Shown one piece after another: positions 11,901 to 23,655 of a stretch of DNA of 64,000 nucleotides (position 1 is its first letter; every line of letters begins with the position of its first letter). The stretch comes from Phocoena phocoena (Eukaryota > Chordata > Mammalia > Artiodactyla > Phocoenidae), in NCBI RefSeq assembly GCF_963924675.1, contig NC_089232.1, positions 50,530,759 through 50,594,758 of the forward strand, written 5' to 3'. The position numbers were made by a program, and so were the translations under genes. A model generated the notes under the pieces. The model was not told where the DNA came from and did no database searches. It saw only the letters and a program-made list of their open reading frames with translations.

Positions 11901-12839
11901 TTTTACTGTGCCCTTAAACAGATTTTAATAAAATAAGAATATAAGATGATAAAGTTTTGAGACATTAATGAACCTCTTGAAGGCTAAATCTAGAAAGTTA
12001 GATGAAAAGTAATGATAATAAAAGACTTACATTTCCTCTACTTGTCTCTTTTTGTTAGAACAGAATCTTTAAACATATCCACTGATTTTAAGACATCAGT
12101 TTCTTACGGCCTCATAGACATGGAACTAAAGTTGAAACATTGTCATTTTGGAAGTGTCAAAACCTTAGATTTGCAGAATACTTAAAAATTTATGTAAACT
12201 TATAAACTCAAATGGTACTCACAGTGATATAATAAAGAAAACACCAGTCACTGTCTTGACTGCCCCTCCTGTCCCAACCCTAAAGGCATCCACTTGATAT
12301 ATCTTCTGTCGTTTGTCACCATGTTTCCAAATAATGAACATATACTACTCTCTCTTGTTTTGTCGATTTATGTATAATCCACTGTTTTCCTATTATGGTA
12401 GCTGAATATTTTAACTTTCAAACACTTTCTACTCTTTTCCCCATTCTCTAATATATCTTTTTTTAAAAAAATCCATACTCATTTTTGTGTTAAATAAATC
12501 TTGCACACTGCTGAGCTGAGTGGCATACTCTTATTATATTTCCTTTCTTGCAAGATACTTTGATTTTCTTGTCTTTATTCATTGCCTATCTTTTCATTTG
12601 CTTCCTTTTCCCTGAACCTACTGCTAGGTCTTCCAATATCCCCCAATACCTCTGAAGAGGGCCTTTCCGTACAATTTCGCACACAGTCAAACCTGTTAGA
12701 TAATCTCCTTTCCATGTCTCTCCTGCGGTCTATGCTGGTGTCCTCCTGGCCTGCAGCACAGCTCTCAACCTGGGAATTCCTTTACTGCTTTCCTGCCCTG
12801 GGTCCTCTGCTTCAGGTTTCCACAACTTCCTTTTTGATT
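11901..12839. other. Unassigned DNA
   Basis: No clear gene or repeat is recognised. A pyrimidine-rich stretch around 12,240-12,840 carries an open frame of 86 codons with no recognisable domain. It may be a diverged LINE remnant. Confidence 0.45.
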
Positions 12840-13165
12840 TAGTCCCTCTTTTTGATGAAACATATATACCAGCAGCTTCCTGAGAAAGACCACTTGAGAG
12901 TAAAAAGTTTGGGACTTTGCATGTCTGAAACTATCTTTATCATGTCCTCAGGCTTGATTTGCCAGGGCATGATATTCTAAGTGGAAATTAATTTTGTGGG
13001 TATCATTCCTTTTCTTCTGGCTTCCAATGTTACTACTTATACATTATTTTCTTATCACTGTCATTATTTTCTTATTCACTATGTGTTGTGTGAGATTTTT
13101 TTTTTCTCTCTGGAAACTTGTTGTTAGGATATTCTTGTTGTCTCTAGTGAGAGTGAGTAATATTG
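12840..13165 (-). mobile_element. L1/HAL1-like fragment
   Basis: The blocks GGGACTTTGCATGTCTGAAA, a GGCATGATATTCTA-like stretch and TTTTTTCTCTCTGGAAACTT occur in the order found in reverse-complemented ORF1/5' regions of old L1 or HAL1 elements. The subfamily is not resolved. Confidence 0.45.
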
Positions 13166-13167
13166 TG

Positions 13168-13412
13168 AATAACTACTGTGTGTCCAGAGACTATTCTTCC
13201 TGCTTTGTATGTGATTCAGCCATTTGATCCTCAAACAACTCTATGAGATTATTGATAACTATAATTAGTCCCATTTGACAAAATAGAAACCCATGACACA
13301 GAGAGTTTAGGTGATTTTCCCAAGGACACACAGCTAGTAGTTGATGCACCCAGGATTTATATCCAGTTCAGTTCTGCAGTCCATGCTCCTAATCATTATG
13401 CTTAGCTTCTCC
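13168..13412 (-). mobile_element. MIR SINE
   Basis: Reverse-complement MIR: the core TTTGATCCTCAAACAACTCT, then CCCAAGGACACACAGCTAGT, ending near the tRNA-like CATGCTCCTAATCATTATGC. The length is near the family's full length of about 260 bp. Confidence 0.85.
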
Positions 13413-14050
13413 AGAAAGGTAAAAGTAACCAAAGGGATTTCCCACTAATGCAGAGTTTCAAGCAGTAGGTCCAAATAGTAGGGATCAACACCACACAAAG
13501 TTTGATCTCCTGACCGACTGATGCACAGGTCAACACTAATTATGAAACAGTTTCTCTCTGTCTACCGGACCTTGGACATTTCCTAACAGAAACCAGCCAG
13601 CAGTGCTTTTTTACAGCCAGCAGGCAGGGAGTTTCCAAAGGCAGGACAGGTATAATTTTCATCACAGTCTTATACCACTTATAGCCAAAGAGGAGACTTG
13701 CAGAGGGTGATTCATCTGTAAGGCTGACCCAGCACCACTCTTCTCTGTAGCGAGCACTCCTCTTAGTGACATCTTGGAGTGTCTTGTACCCAGATGCTGC
13801 CAAATGCTCATGCCTCTATCTTCTATGCTTAACTGCAGTCATAGTAACTTTCCTTCTCTTACTTCCTAGAATACCACTGGGACATGACCAATTCCATTGT
13901 GTGGTATTCTTTGTATTTTTTATTAATTTTATGTCTTCCCAGCTATACTGTGGGCAAAACTATCTTATATATCTTCTAACTCTTCATGGTGACAAAAAGA
14001 TGACATATATATGAAAATGTATATGCACACACAAGTGTGTGTGTGTGTAC
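13413..14050. other. Unassigned DNA with a short GT repeat
   Basis: No gene or repeat family is recognised, apart from a short GT run (about 14035-14048). An 87-codon open frame on the minus strand at 13540-13803 has no recognisable domain. Confidence 0.5.
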
Positions 14051-14054
14051 ATGC

Positions 14055-14965
14055 TGCTTAAAGGCTTTTTATCATAAAGGTAATATGTCTTCATGTTTAA
14101 AAATAATTGAAACAGTGCAAAAGAGTGGAAAATGAAAGTTATATTTTCTCAATTTGTGTATATAGGAGCATATATATATATATATATATACATCTATATA
14201 TTTTAACATAAATGGGATCATATTATAAACACAGTTCAAAAACTTGGCAATTTGTAGCTGCAAATTCTTCCCTTTTTAAACAGCTGATAGGATGAATGAA
14301 TCAATTTTATTAACCAGTCATCTATTGATGGGCATTTAAGTCCTGTCTAGGTTGGGATTTTTTGTTGTTTTTGTTTGCTAGTACAATCAGTGTTGCAATG
14401 AATGTTGTAAAAACATTTTAATCACTTATGCAAATATATTTATAAATAAATTCATTGAAGTGGGACTTCTGGGTTAAAGAGTACATGCGTTTAAAATTGT
14501 GATAAGTACAGCTGCATTTATTTCCATGAAAGTTATGCCAAATTATACTACTATGAACAGTGTCTAAAAGGGTCTGTTTCCCCCCCATCATATCCATTGC
14601 CAAATCATGGAGCTTTTCAATATTCCCTTATCTAACATGGAGGAAAATTTGCACATCTTTGCTATTTTAATTTCTCTAATAATGATTGAAATTGAGCAGA
14701 TTTTTAGATATTTGTTGGCCTCTCTTTTGCAATGAACTGATTTTCATATCCTTTGCTCATTTTCTAGTGGGTTGTCCATTCATTTGTTGTTATGGTTTGG
14801 TTTTCTGTTTAATTTAATTTATGGTTTGTTTGTTGTTTTATTTTTTGGCATATTAATGAAATTAGTCCATTACCTGTTATGTGTGTTGCCAATATTTTCC
14901 CTGTTTTGTTATCTATCAACCTAGTTTTTTGTCTTTTAACTTTGTTACTCTTGGGGTGTGTGTAG
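14055..14965 (-). mobile_element. L1ME-like 3' fragment
   Basis: Matches the reverse complement of the L1M 3' UTR and ORF2 tail in order: TCATCTATTGATGGGCATTT, TTCATTGAAGTGGGACTTCT, CATATCCTTTGCTCATTTTC. A (TA)n run lies at 14170-14190. No TSD was sought at its ends. Confidence 0.75.
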
Positions 14966-16165
14966 ATGTGTATGAATTAAGGCAGCTGAAAAGAGAAGAG
15001 GCTTGTTTAAAGCCCCTAAAAGCACAGAGAAGTGAAAAGGGTTAAGGAGCAGGAAAAGAAACAAGGGAACTTTCCCAGCTCTGTTGCGCATGTGCATTTT
15101 CTCCTTCCACAAGAGTCATAAGCCTTACTGGAACAGCCAGGAAGCAACCATTATCTAAACCTGAAACTCCTGTTGACATAGTTTTTAGAGAAAAAAAAGA
15201 CAATAAAAATATTTTTAAAAAATATATTGTTAGATAAAAGGTAGCTTTCTCCTCAAAAAAAAAAAGATTAAGGGATATCCAGGATTGGATGACAAATTAA
15301 TATGCAACTTGCCCATGCCAACTCTTCCAGCCAGCTTAATTCTCATCAGCTACTATAATTTATTAACAGTGAGGTGAGAAAAGACATGAATCAGCTTAAT
15401 GTGATATAAGTAGGGCATTGCCATAGCAACAAGATGCAGTCTGTTTTCTACTATTTATGTATGGTTTATTTTCTCCAGAGCCTTTTGAGTTATTGCTTGA
15501 AACAAATGGAATGAGAAACATCTTGTTCTGAACACCTCCCCACACCGCCCCTCAGTGTGTATGTGTATATAAAGCCACATACTTTTTTAATGAGAGAAAA
15601 AACAAAAACACTTGAAATTTTTTTTAAAAATTGTTTTTAGCACAAAAAGCTAACTACATAGTTTCCAACCCAGTGTGATTTTTAAGACTCAAATGTTTTT
15701 TTTACTTTCACCTCTGAGACATGTGATTCCTCACTGAAACCTCTGGGAGAAAACCCAAAACACATGCTGGAAGCAAACCTAAGGCTAATATTGCTTCTCA
15801 AAGGAAACATTCACATTCTCTACCCAGACTTCATAACTGGCTGGAACCAACTCCCCACTCCTAAAAGGAGTGAGCATTCTAGGTCTGGTGACAATTTGTT
15901 ATTTCACTTGATCTGAAAAATTCAGAAGAAAAGTCCAGTCCAGGGAGGAAGTCAAGGCCAAGTCTGTGAGCCTGTCGGCCTGTGGAGGACAACGTGGAAC
16001 CTTAAAAAATCTTACCAGCCAGTAAGCAGCCCCATCCTTGCCTGAAGTACCCTGTATGGAATAGACATTTTATGAAGGGTCCCCATAATTTTCCCCATTG
16101 TCCACTTTTTCTTGAAGGTATAGAATTTAGAGTTTTTAGATCAAAGATGGACTGATGGTCATCTC
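14966..16165. other. Repeat-poor unassigned block
   Basis: About 1.2 kb without a recognisable mobile element, unusual for this window. It holds no supported open frame but contains an X-box-like motif and several homeodomain-type TAATTA or ATTAAT cores. It is a candidate for conserved non-coding DNA. Confidence 0.5.
15417..15430 (+). promoter_or_regulatory. RFX X-box-like motif
   Basis: ATTGCCATAGCAAC is an imperfect palindrome that matches the RFX-family X-box (GTTGCCATGGCAAC) at 12 of 14 positions. It lies in a repeat-poor block. Function is inferred from the motif only. Confidence 0.4.
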
Positions 16166-16599
16166 CAGGCCATAGAAAACATCTGGGTTTCAGTTATTGT
16201 GAATGAAGATCTATGAATATTCGTATACATCTCTGTTGATGAACACACACAGTTGAATAGAGTTGAATTGCTGAGTCATAAGGGAGGTTTAAGTTTAGTA
16301 GTTACTGTCAATGTTCCCAAAATGACTGAGCCCATTTACACTCTAAATACATCCTTGGCAACACTTGGTATGGTTAGTCTTTTGTTTTTAATTGAAGTAT
16401 AGTTAATTTACAATGTTGTGTTAGCTTAAGGTGTACAGAAAAGTGATTTATATAGATATAGATATATATTCTTTTTCAGATTATTTTTAATTACAGGCTA
16501 TTATAAGTTATTGAACATAGTTCCCTGTGCTATATAGTAGGTCCTTGTTGTTCATCTATTTTATGTATAGTAGTGTGTATCTGTTAATCCCAAACTCTT

Positions 16600-17002
16600 T
16601 TTTCTTTTTAAACAGTAATAACTTTATTTATTTATTTGTTTGTTTATTTATTTATTTATGGCTGTGTTAGATCTTCATTGCTGCACACGGGTTTTCTCTA
16701 GTTGCAGCTAGTGGGAGCTATTATTGGTTGTGGTGCGCGGGCTTCTCATTGCGGTGGCTTCTCTTGCTGAGGAGCATGGGCTCTAGGTGCATGAGCTTCA
16801 GTAGTTGTGGCGCACGGGCCCAGTAGTTGTGGCAGGCAGGCCCAGTAGTTGTGGCTCACGGGCTCCAGAGCACAGGCTTAGTAGTTGTGGCTCATTGGCT
16901 TAGTTGCTCCACAGCATGTGGGATCTTCCTGGACCAGGGCTCGAACTCGTGTCCCCTGCATTGGCAGGCATATTTTTAACCACTTCACCACCAGGGAATG
17001 CC
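16600..17002 (-). mobile_element. Long CHR-2-like SINE
   Basis: A TTTATTTATTTG-rich tail at the left, a long body containing several GTAGTTGTGG units, and the head CACCACCAGGGAAT at the right. The TSD is CCCAAACTCTT at 16589-16599 and 17003-17013. At about 400 bp with its tail it is the longest SINE copy here, mainly because of extra GTAGTTGTGG units. Confidence 0.9.
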
Positions 17003-17452
17003 CCCAAACTCTTAATTTACCCTCACTTTTCCCTTTTGTAACCATAAGTTTGTTTTCTATGTCTGTGATTCTATTTCTGTTTTGTAGAAAATTTCATTTG
17101 TATCATTTTTAAGATTCCACATATAAGTGATATCATATGATATTTATCTTTCTCTGTCTGACGTACTTCACTTAGTATGATAATCTCTAGGTCCATCCAT
17201 GTTGCTGCAAATGGCATTATTTCATTCCTTTTGTTGGCTGATTAATATTCCATTGTATATATATACACCATATCTTCTTTATCCATTCATCTGTTGATGG
17301 ACACTTAGCTTGCTTCCATGTCTTGGCTATTGTAAATAGTGCTGCAGTGAACATTGAGGTGCATGTATCTTTTCAAATTAGAGTTTTATCTGTTCTGGAT
17401 ATATACCCAAGAGTGGCATTGTTGGATCATATGATAGCTCTATTTTTAGTTT

Positions 17453-17986
17453 AGTTTAGTTTCTTTTTTTTTTTGCAGGGAGGGGAGGAGAAGGAAGGAT
17501 TTATTATTACTTGCAGCAAGTAAGGAGAACACTAGGGATTTTCCCAAAGCGGTGTCTCCCTGAAAAGCAAAATTGGGGATGTTTTAAGCTAACAGTACAT
17601 GCATATTCATGAGGGTGCTTGAGCAGAGGAGAATTCAGCATAGAATTGGGGCAAAGGTCGACAGAGTCCAAGCCTTAGTTGATTGAAGTCAGGAGGGTCA
17701 ACATCATCATTCTGTCCTCCACCTGGGTGGGAGCCTTAGTTCTTGAAGGTTTATGGCTGACCTCACAGCATTTCATCACACATGCAGGGTAAGGAGTCTA
17801 CAGCAGAGTTCTGGAGGTCAGAGTCCAAAATGGGTCTTGCACAATGAAAGTCGAAGGCTTGTTCTTTTGGAGGTTCTAGGGGAGAGTCCATTTCAGAGCC
17901 TTTTCCAGCTTCTAGAGGTTTACCACATTCCTTGGTTCCTGACCTTGCATCGCTCCAGCCTCCACTTGCATCCTCACATCTTCTTC
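17453..17986 (-). pseudogene. Retrocopy of an unidentified transcript
   Basis: About 530 bp flanked by a perfect 15-bp repeat, CTCTATTTTTAGTTT, at 17438-17452 and 17987-18001. The left edge is T-rich (17461-17474). About 25 bp inside it is a TTTATT, which on the minus strand is AATAAA before poly(A). The right part (about 17870-17980) resembles an MLT-type LTR segment (TTTTCCAGCTTCTAGAGGTT). The source transcript is unknown; it could be an LTR-terminated non-coding RNA or a gene 3' UTR. No open frame of note. Confidence 0.65.
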
Positions 17987-18468
17987 CTCTATTTTTAGTT
18001 TTGTAAGAAACCTCCATACTATTCTCATAGTAGCTGCACCAACTGACATTCCCACCAACAGTATAGGAGGGTTCCTTTCTCTCCACACCCTCTCCAGCAT
18101 TTATTAATTGTAGACTTTTTGATGATGGCCATTCTGACGGGTGTGAGGTGATACCTCATCGTAGTTCTGAGCTGCATTTCTCTAATAATTAGCAATGTTG
18201 AGCATGTGCTTGTTGTGCTTTTCATGTGCTTGTTGGCCATCTGTGTGTCTTCTTTTAAATTTTAGCCTATTTGCATAATCCTGGTGACTAACGATATTAA
18301 GCACTTTTCAGGTGTTGGGCCTGGCACTTGGAGCATTATGAGATCTGTACCTGCCCAGAAAGTATCCCCATGCCTAAGGGACTGAAACATTAAATAACAA
18401 CTAAGAAAACACAATGACAGATGGAAAGAAAGACCATAGAAACAAGAAAAAACACGTTTCCTGCTTTT

Positions 18469-18760
18469 TTTTTTTTATAAATTTATTTATTTATTTTTGG
18501 CTGTGTTGGGTCTTCCTTTCTGGGCGAGGGCTTTCTCTAGTTGCGGCAAGCGGAGGCCACTCTTCATCGCGGTGCGCAGGCCCCTCACTATTGCGGCCTC
18601 TCTCGTTGCGGAGCACAGGCTCCAGACGCGCAGGCTCAGTAGTCGTGGCTCACGGGCTCAGTCGCTCCGCGGCACGTGGGATCCTCCCAGACCAGGGCCC
18701 GAACCCATGTCCCCTGCATTGGCAGGCAGACTCCCAACCACTGCGCCACCAGGGAAGCCC
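18469..18760 (-). mobile_element. CHR SINE of intermediate type
   Basis: The tail half (TTTATTTATTTTTGGCTGTG and the TTGCGGCAAGCGGAGGCCAC stretch) matches the long CHR-2-like form. The middle (CCCCTCACTATTGCGGCCTC, CTCCAGACGCGCAGGCTCAG) matches the CHR-1-like form. The TSD is CGTTTCCTGCTTTT at 18455-18468 and 18761-18774. Confidence 0.9.
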
Positions 18761-18879
18761 CGTTTCCTGCTTTTTAAACAAAGGGGCCTGTATTTTCATT
18801 TTGCACTGGGCCCCGCAAATTATGAACCTGGACCCCACCCTCAGCCTGCTGAATCCACATCTTAAGGGTAGGGGCTGGA

Positions 18880-19523
18880 ATCCTGCTTCCACTGCCTCTA
18901 GGTTAGTTGAGGTCATTCTCCCTCTGCATCTTGGTCATCTAATTCCAGCGTTGCTTTCATTCTCCCCACCAACCTCAAACCACTCTCTGCTTTACAGCCA
19001 GAATGATCTCTCTAAAACAAAAATGGGATGCACTATTCCTTGCTTCCCATGTCCCCATTTTCCTAGGGTTAAATCCTAGACTCTAACACCGTTTACAAGG
19101 CCCTGCGTGACTTGCCCCCTGCTTGCTCTGCAGCTTCGGCTCTCTCCATTCTCAGCCTCCAATCACAGGAAACTACTTTCAGTTCCTCCAAAGTACACAC
19201 TCTCTCAGTCTTTGGTGCCTTTGCACGGGCTGCTCCCATTGTCCCATCATTCTTCGTAAGACCTCCCTACCCGCTTCTTAGTGTGGTTAACTCTAACTCA
19301 TCATTCAGGTGTCAGGTTTGAAGTCTCTTCTGTGGAAGCCTTCCTAGACCCTCACCCCCTATTTGCTCCATAACGCTGTCATGCTGCGTTATAATTGCCT
19401 ATTTACCTACTTAACCTCTCCCATTAGATAATAAGCTTTATGAAGGCCTGTACCCTTACCTTCTAGCACAGTGCCTGGCACACAGTAGGGATTTTGTTGT
19501 TTGCTGAATGAACAAATGAATAT
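18880..19523 (+). mobile_element. L2 LINE 3' part
   Basis: Sense-strand L2 text in order: TACAGCCAGAATGATCTCTC, AAGGCCCTGCGTGACTTGCC, GGTGCCTTTGCACGGGCTGC, CAGTGCCTGGCACACAGTAG, then a TGAATGAACAAATGAAT terminus. At about 640 bp it is a long copy of this ancient family, and it supplies the open frames seen here. Confidence 0.85.
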
Positions 19524-21624
19524 TGGAGCACTTCAAGTTCCTTAATATAGAAGGCAAGTTAGGGATGGGGGAGGGGAAATGAGACTGAAGAATGAGCAGA
19601 GCCCAGATATGGAGGAGATCATATTTCAGGAAAAAGTTTGATTTTGGTTGTGTCAGTGAGAAGAAGACTGACAAATTTTACTCCCTGAATTCACATTCCT
19701 CAAGATGGACTGTCACTCCATCTCCCTGTTCCACATCACCTCTGTACTTTGGCTTCTGCTGATCTCCTGTCTAAAAGTCCATTCCTTGTTTCAATCACAT
19801 CTCACCTGGTCTCTGAAACTTTCGCTGTCTCCAGACTCTTCTTTTCTCCCTAAGATTCTACAACATTCCAAGCCAGCACTACACAATCTGTTACTTGGTT
19901 GCGTTCCGCCTGCCATCATTTACTGTGTGTCACGTTGTCCTCTGAAAAACAGGATATAGGGGAGAGTGACTATAAGCAAATAAAAGAGGAGATTAAAATA
20001 AACATTGCAAAGTGTGTCCAAATGAATATTATCCCTCCAAATAATCCTCATGTGAAATCATTTTGGAACTCATCTTTGGGAATGGGCGTCAAATCCATTT
20101 TATGCACTGTAAAAGAAATAGAATTGTTCTTTATTCTGACCCTGAATTTTTGGCCCCAAATAATATTTACTTAGCTTGTTCATCTACCTTATTTTTCAGA
20201 CTTGACTCCAAATGACTTTTATATGTAACTGTAAATGTTCAATCAGAAAAGCAGAGGCACTATGAGTGATACAGAACAAGGGATTTATTTTATGGATTAG
20301 ACTTTACACAGTTGTGGGAGCTGGTGAAGATGCATGTTGACACTGCATCTGGAATGGGTCTGAGGTCTCTTTATATCATCAGCTGGGAATAAAATATAAC
20401 ATGAAGAGTGGGAGAAGGAAAACAAACAGGACTCCACATGGGTCTGTCACTACCACCATCACTGATTATGAGCATGACCCACAGAAGAAGCTTTGCCCCA
20501 GAGCTGCACCTGTGTCTGGTATCTGACCCTGGAGTCAGAGAAGCTGGAGCAGGCAATGCAGTGGCAGCTCCTCTGAGCCTTGCTGCAGCACCAGGCCCAC
20601 AAGGGGAGGCCCCTGGATCAACAACAGTGTGTGCAAGCTGCAGTGACACCTTATACCCTATACCAACCTGCAAATTCTCTCACGACCAACCCTAGGCCAG
20701 CTGTGTACATGGAAGGGTGTTCTGGGAAATGTAGTTCATCTGACTACGTTGCTGACGCACAATACCAGCACAGTTATAAAACTCAAGTTTGACCCCCCCA
20801 AGGGATGGTTTGCCACCACTGAAAGCAGTCAAAAGCAAATGCCAGTATATGAGTTCGCCAAAGTGCTAGACACAAGGGCAGAATCTTTGGAATGAGTGGC
20901 AAATGCTTCCAAGAAGTTCAGATTGACTTCTTTAAAAAAGGACAAATGTTCACTTGGGTGTGTAACATTTTAATGTCTTTATGGGGGTTGCAGGGAGTGG
21001 GGGGAAGACTAGTCATATTATTTTATAACCACTCCTTCTATTTTCATCATTTTCCCCTCTGGCTCTCAAGTTTACAGGTCTTTTTGTTTTTGCTGTTGTT
21101 GGTTATATTTTACTTCAACTAAGTATTATGGCTGATTCATAAGTTGTTCAAAAGTAATACAAAGGAATGAGTAAATCCTGGGAAAGTATCCCAGAGCTGG
21201 CTAATAACTTCTCCCTTCCCAAGGTGGATGTTCTTGCTACTTTCTCTTATCATGATATACTCCTTAACTGTAGAGTTTAGAATCCATTTTTTCTCTCAAA
21301 TTTTGGTCCTCTGGCATTTCACCACTTCCATGACATCTGTCCAAGTCCTTTCTTGTTATATGGCCCATATCAGCTTCTGTGTTTTAGGTCTTTCTAAAGG
21401 CTTTCTCCTTTAACGCTGACAATGTGATATGGATGATCTTATTCTTGTCACCCTAGGCAAACCCAGAAGCCAGCAAAAATGGTCTATGGGTATAAAAAAC
21501 CTAAATAACAAATGGTGTGGTTAATAAATTACATTTCTGTCAGCCTGATCTCAGTTTCCTTTTTTATTTCTTAAACAAAGCCTAGAGGCTTATGATCCCT
21601 AGTGTATCCACCGCCCTGACATTG
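19524..21624. other. Unassigned DNA with a possible LTR remnant
   Basis: No gene is supported. About 20255-20790 may be an old ERVL-like LTR in reverse orientation (AAGGGATTTATTTTATGGAT at the left, TTCTGGGAAATGTAGTTCAT at the right), but the match is weak. The open frames of 90-100 codons there overlap on both strands and have no known domain. Confidence 0.4.
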
Positions 21625-22475
21625 CTTCTAAGTTTTAAAAACCGTGTTAAATACACAAACACAAAATTTACTATCCTCACTATTTTTGGGTGTACAGTTC
21701 AGTAGCGTTAAGTACATTTACAGTGGTATGCAATCAATATCCAGAACTCTTTTCATCTTGCAAAACTGAAACTCTGTACCCATTAAACAACTCACTTGCC
21801 CCTCTTTCTAGCCTCTAGCAATGATCATTCTTTCTGTCTCTTTGAATTTGACAACTCTAAGTACCTCATATAAGTGGAATCCTAGAGTATTTGTCTTCCT
21901 GTGACTGATTTATTTCACTTAGTATAATGTCCTTAAAGTTTATGCATGTTGTAGCATGTGTTCGAATTTCCTTCCTTTTTAATAATAATACTGAATACTG
22001 AATAATACTCCATTGCATATATATACAACATTTTGTTTATCCATTCATCCATCAATGGACAATTGAGTTGCTTCCACCTTTTTGCTATTGTGAATAATGC
22101 TGCTATGAACATGGGTGTACAAATATTTCTTTGAGACCTTGCTTTCAATTTTGGTGGGTATATACCTAGAAGTGTAACTGTTGGATCATATGGTAATTTT
22201 ATTTTTAATTTCTTGAGGAACTTCCATACTGCTTTCCATAGCAGTTGCACTATTTTACATGCTCACCAACAGTGCACAAGGGTTCCAATTTCTTCACAAC
22301 CTCACCAACACTTGTTATTTTCTGTGTTCTTTTTTTTTTTTTAAATAGTAACCATCCTAGTGGGTGTGAGGTGATATCTCATTACGGTTTTGATTTGCAT
22401 TTCCTTAATAATTAATGATGTCGAATATCTTTTCATGCTTGCTGTCCATTTGTATATCTTCCTTAGAGAAATGTC
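21625..22475 (-). mobile_element. L1MB-like 3' fragment
   Basis: Reverse-complement L1 3' UTR and ORF2 tail: GTGTACAGTTCAGTAGCGTT, CATATAAGTGGAATCCTAGA, then TGTGAGGTGATATCTCATTA. The minus-strand frame over 21933-22250 contains the L1 ORF2 tail motif CTPMFIAALFTIAKRWKQ. Confidence 0.8.
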
Positions 22476-22477
22476 AA

Positions 22478-22810
22478 TAGCTCAATTCTTTTTATCACTG
22501 GATAATATTCCATTGTATTGATGTACTACATACAGTTTATTTATCCATTCATATATTAAAGCACATCTTGCTTTCAAGTTTTGGCTATTATGAATAATGC
22601 CTCCATAACAATTGTGTGCAAGTTTTGCATGGACATAAGTTTTCAACTCATTTTGGTAAATTTCAAGGAGCATGACTGCTGAATCATATGGTGAGAGTAT
22701 GTTTAGTTTTACCCTATCTTCCAAAGTGCCTGTACCATTTTGCATTCCTACCAGCAATGAATGAGAGTTCTTGTGGCTCTACATTCTTGTCAGCGTTTGA
22801 TGTCAAAGAA
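22478..22810 (-). mobile_element. Second L1 3' fragment
   Basis: A separate reverse-complement ORF2-tail segment repeats the same L1 region as the element on its left (TATTCCATTGTATTGATGTA, then GTGCCTGTACCATTTTGCAT). This shows an independent L1 copy placed next to the first. Confidence 0.7.
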
Positions 22811-22879
22811 TAGAAGAGGGAGTAGATAGTAGACAAGATTATACCCACCCCTTCCTCTGGAGCTCCCACTGCTGCACTG

Positions 22880-22995
22880 AAATATGTGTTTCTATGTCTC
22901 TCTTGAGGCCAATCTACTTATTCATCTTTGTATAGTAAGAAGTATAGGGTCTGGCAGAGAGTAGGTGCTCACTATTTGTGGAATAAATAAGTAAA
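22880..22995 (+). mobile_element. L2 3' end remnant
   Basis: GGGTCTGGCAGAGAGTAGGT followed by GCTCACTATTTGTGGAATAA matches the last 50-60 bp of L2 (a GCCTGGCACATAGTAGGTGCTC-like region, in fragments). It is short and diverged. Confidence 0.5.
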
Positions 22996-23038
22996 ACAGC
23001 CCCAAGTGATATTACCAGTTTCTGGAGAAATCTCTGTG

Positions 23039-23655
23039 GCAGTGATTCTTAACCTTGTCTGCACATTGGAACCACTAGGGAAACCACAGGAAAATGCAGA
23101 AGCCTAGGTCTCACTCTCAGAATTTCTAATTTGGATGTTCTTGGGTAAGGCCTGGACATGAGGATTTTTTAAATACTGCCAGGTGACGGTAATACAGGTA
23201 TCCCCCAATTTTTGAAAGTTCCCTTTCCACCACATCACTTTTACAAAAGACTATGTTAGTACCTGTTTTTGCTAAAAACAACAAAAAAAATCCAGGGAGG
23301 ATTTTCGCTTTTACAGAAAATGGTGAAAAGCTAAAATAACATCAAGCATTTGTTTTGCAGGGAGCAGTTAAAGAGGCAGAGTTTCACCCCAAGCAGTGAG
23401 AGTGGCACCATCAAGCCCCTTCTCCGGGAACCGTACTCAGCATCTCAGCATCAAGCTGCCAGAGCTCTGAACTGTGTCTGTGAGTATCTGTGCGTTATCT
23501 TGATTTATTTAGTGCATCCGCAAGCAAGATGCACCCTAAGGTAATTGCTTTTTTGATTTACACCATCTTGGCTTCAAGTGGTTTCATAGGAACGTTCTAC
23601 TTCCCGAAAGCAGGGGAAACCTGCTTTCCAATATACAGTCCAGACTAAGAACCAC
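23039..23655 (+). mobile_element. MER20 hAT element, split by a Tigger-like insert
   Basis: The left end is CAGTGATTCTTAACCTTGTC followed by TGCACATTGGAACCACTAGG, as in MER20. The opposite terminus, AGACTAAGAACCACT, reappears at about 23636-23655. The interval 23193-23625 is a later DNA-transposon insertion, so the MER20 itself is about 180 bp. Confidence 0.7.
23193..23625. mobile_element. Tigger-like non-autonomous DNA transposon
   Basis: The left end, ACAGGTATCCCCCAATTTTT, and the right end, whose reverse complement reads GCAGGTTTCCCC, form imperfect terminal inverted repeats. Internal blocks (TTTTACAAAAGACTATGTTA, GATTTTCGCTTTTACAG) are typical of Tigger-class MITEs. It is inserted near a TA inside MER20. 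Confidence 0.55.

Larger units (their letters stand above)
16384..18262 (-). mobile_element. Younger L1 3' end with two passengers
   Basis: Reverse complement of the L1 3' UTR and ORF2 tail, starting TTTTAATTGAAGTATAGTTA and running through CCATTCATCTGTTGATGGAC to the region near GGTGTGAGGTGATACCTCAT. It is 5'-truncated. A long SINE (16600-17002) and a retrocopied transcript fragment (17453-17986) inserted into it later. Confidence 0.85.
16170..18330 (-). mobile_element. Old L1M fragment, split
   Basis: The left part (16170-16383) carries L1 text such as GAGTTGAATTGCTGAGTCAT. The right part (18263-18330) continues it with a GTGACTAACGATATTAAGCA stretch. Both are reverse-complemented L1. The gap is filled by a younger L1 and its own passengers. 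Confidence 0.55.

Noticed and set aside
15160..15260. A-rich stretches as a poly(A) retrocopy tail
   Set aside because: The A runs are short and scattered and no flanking direct repeat was found.
18414..19079. A 221-codon plus-strand open frame
   Set aside because: It runs through the CHR SINE at 18469-18760 and into L2. The composition and boundaries are explained by repeats, with no recognisable domain.
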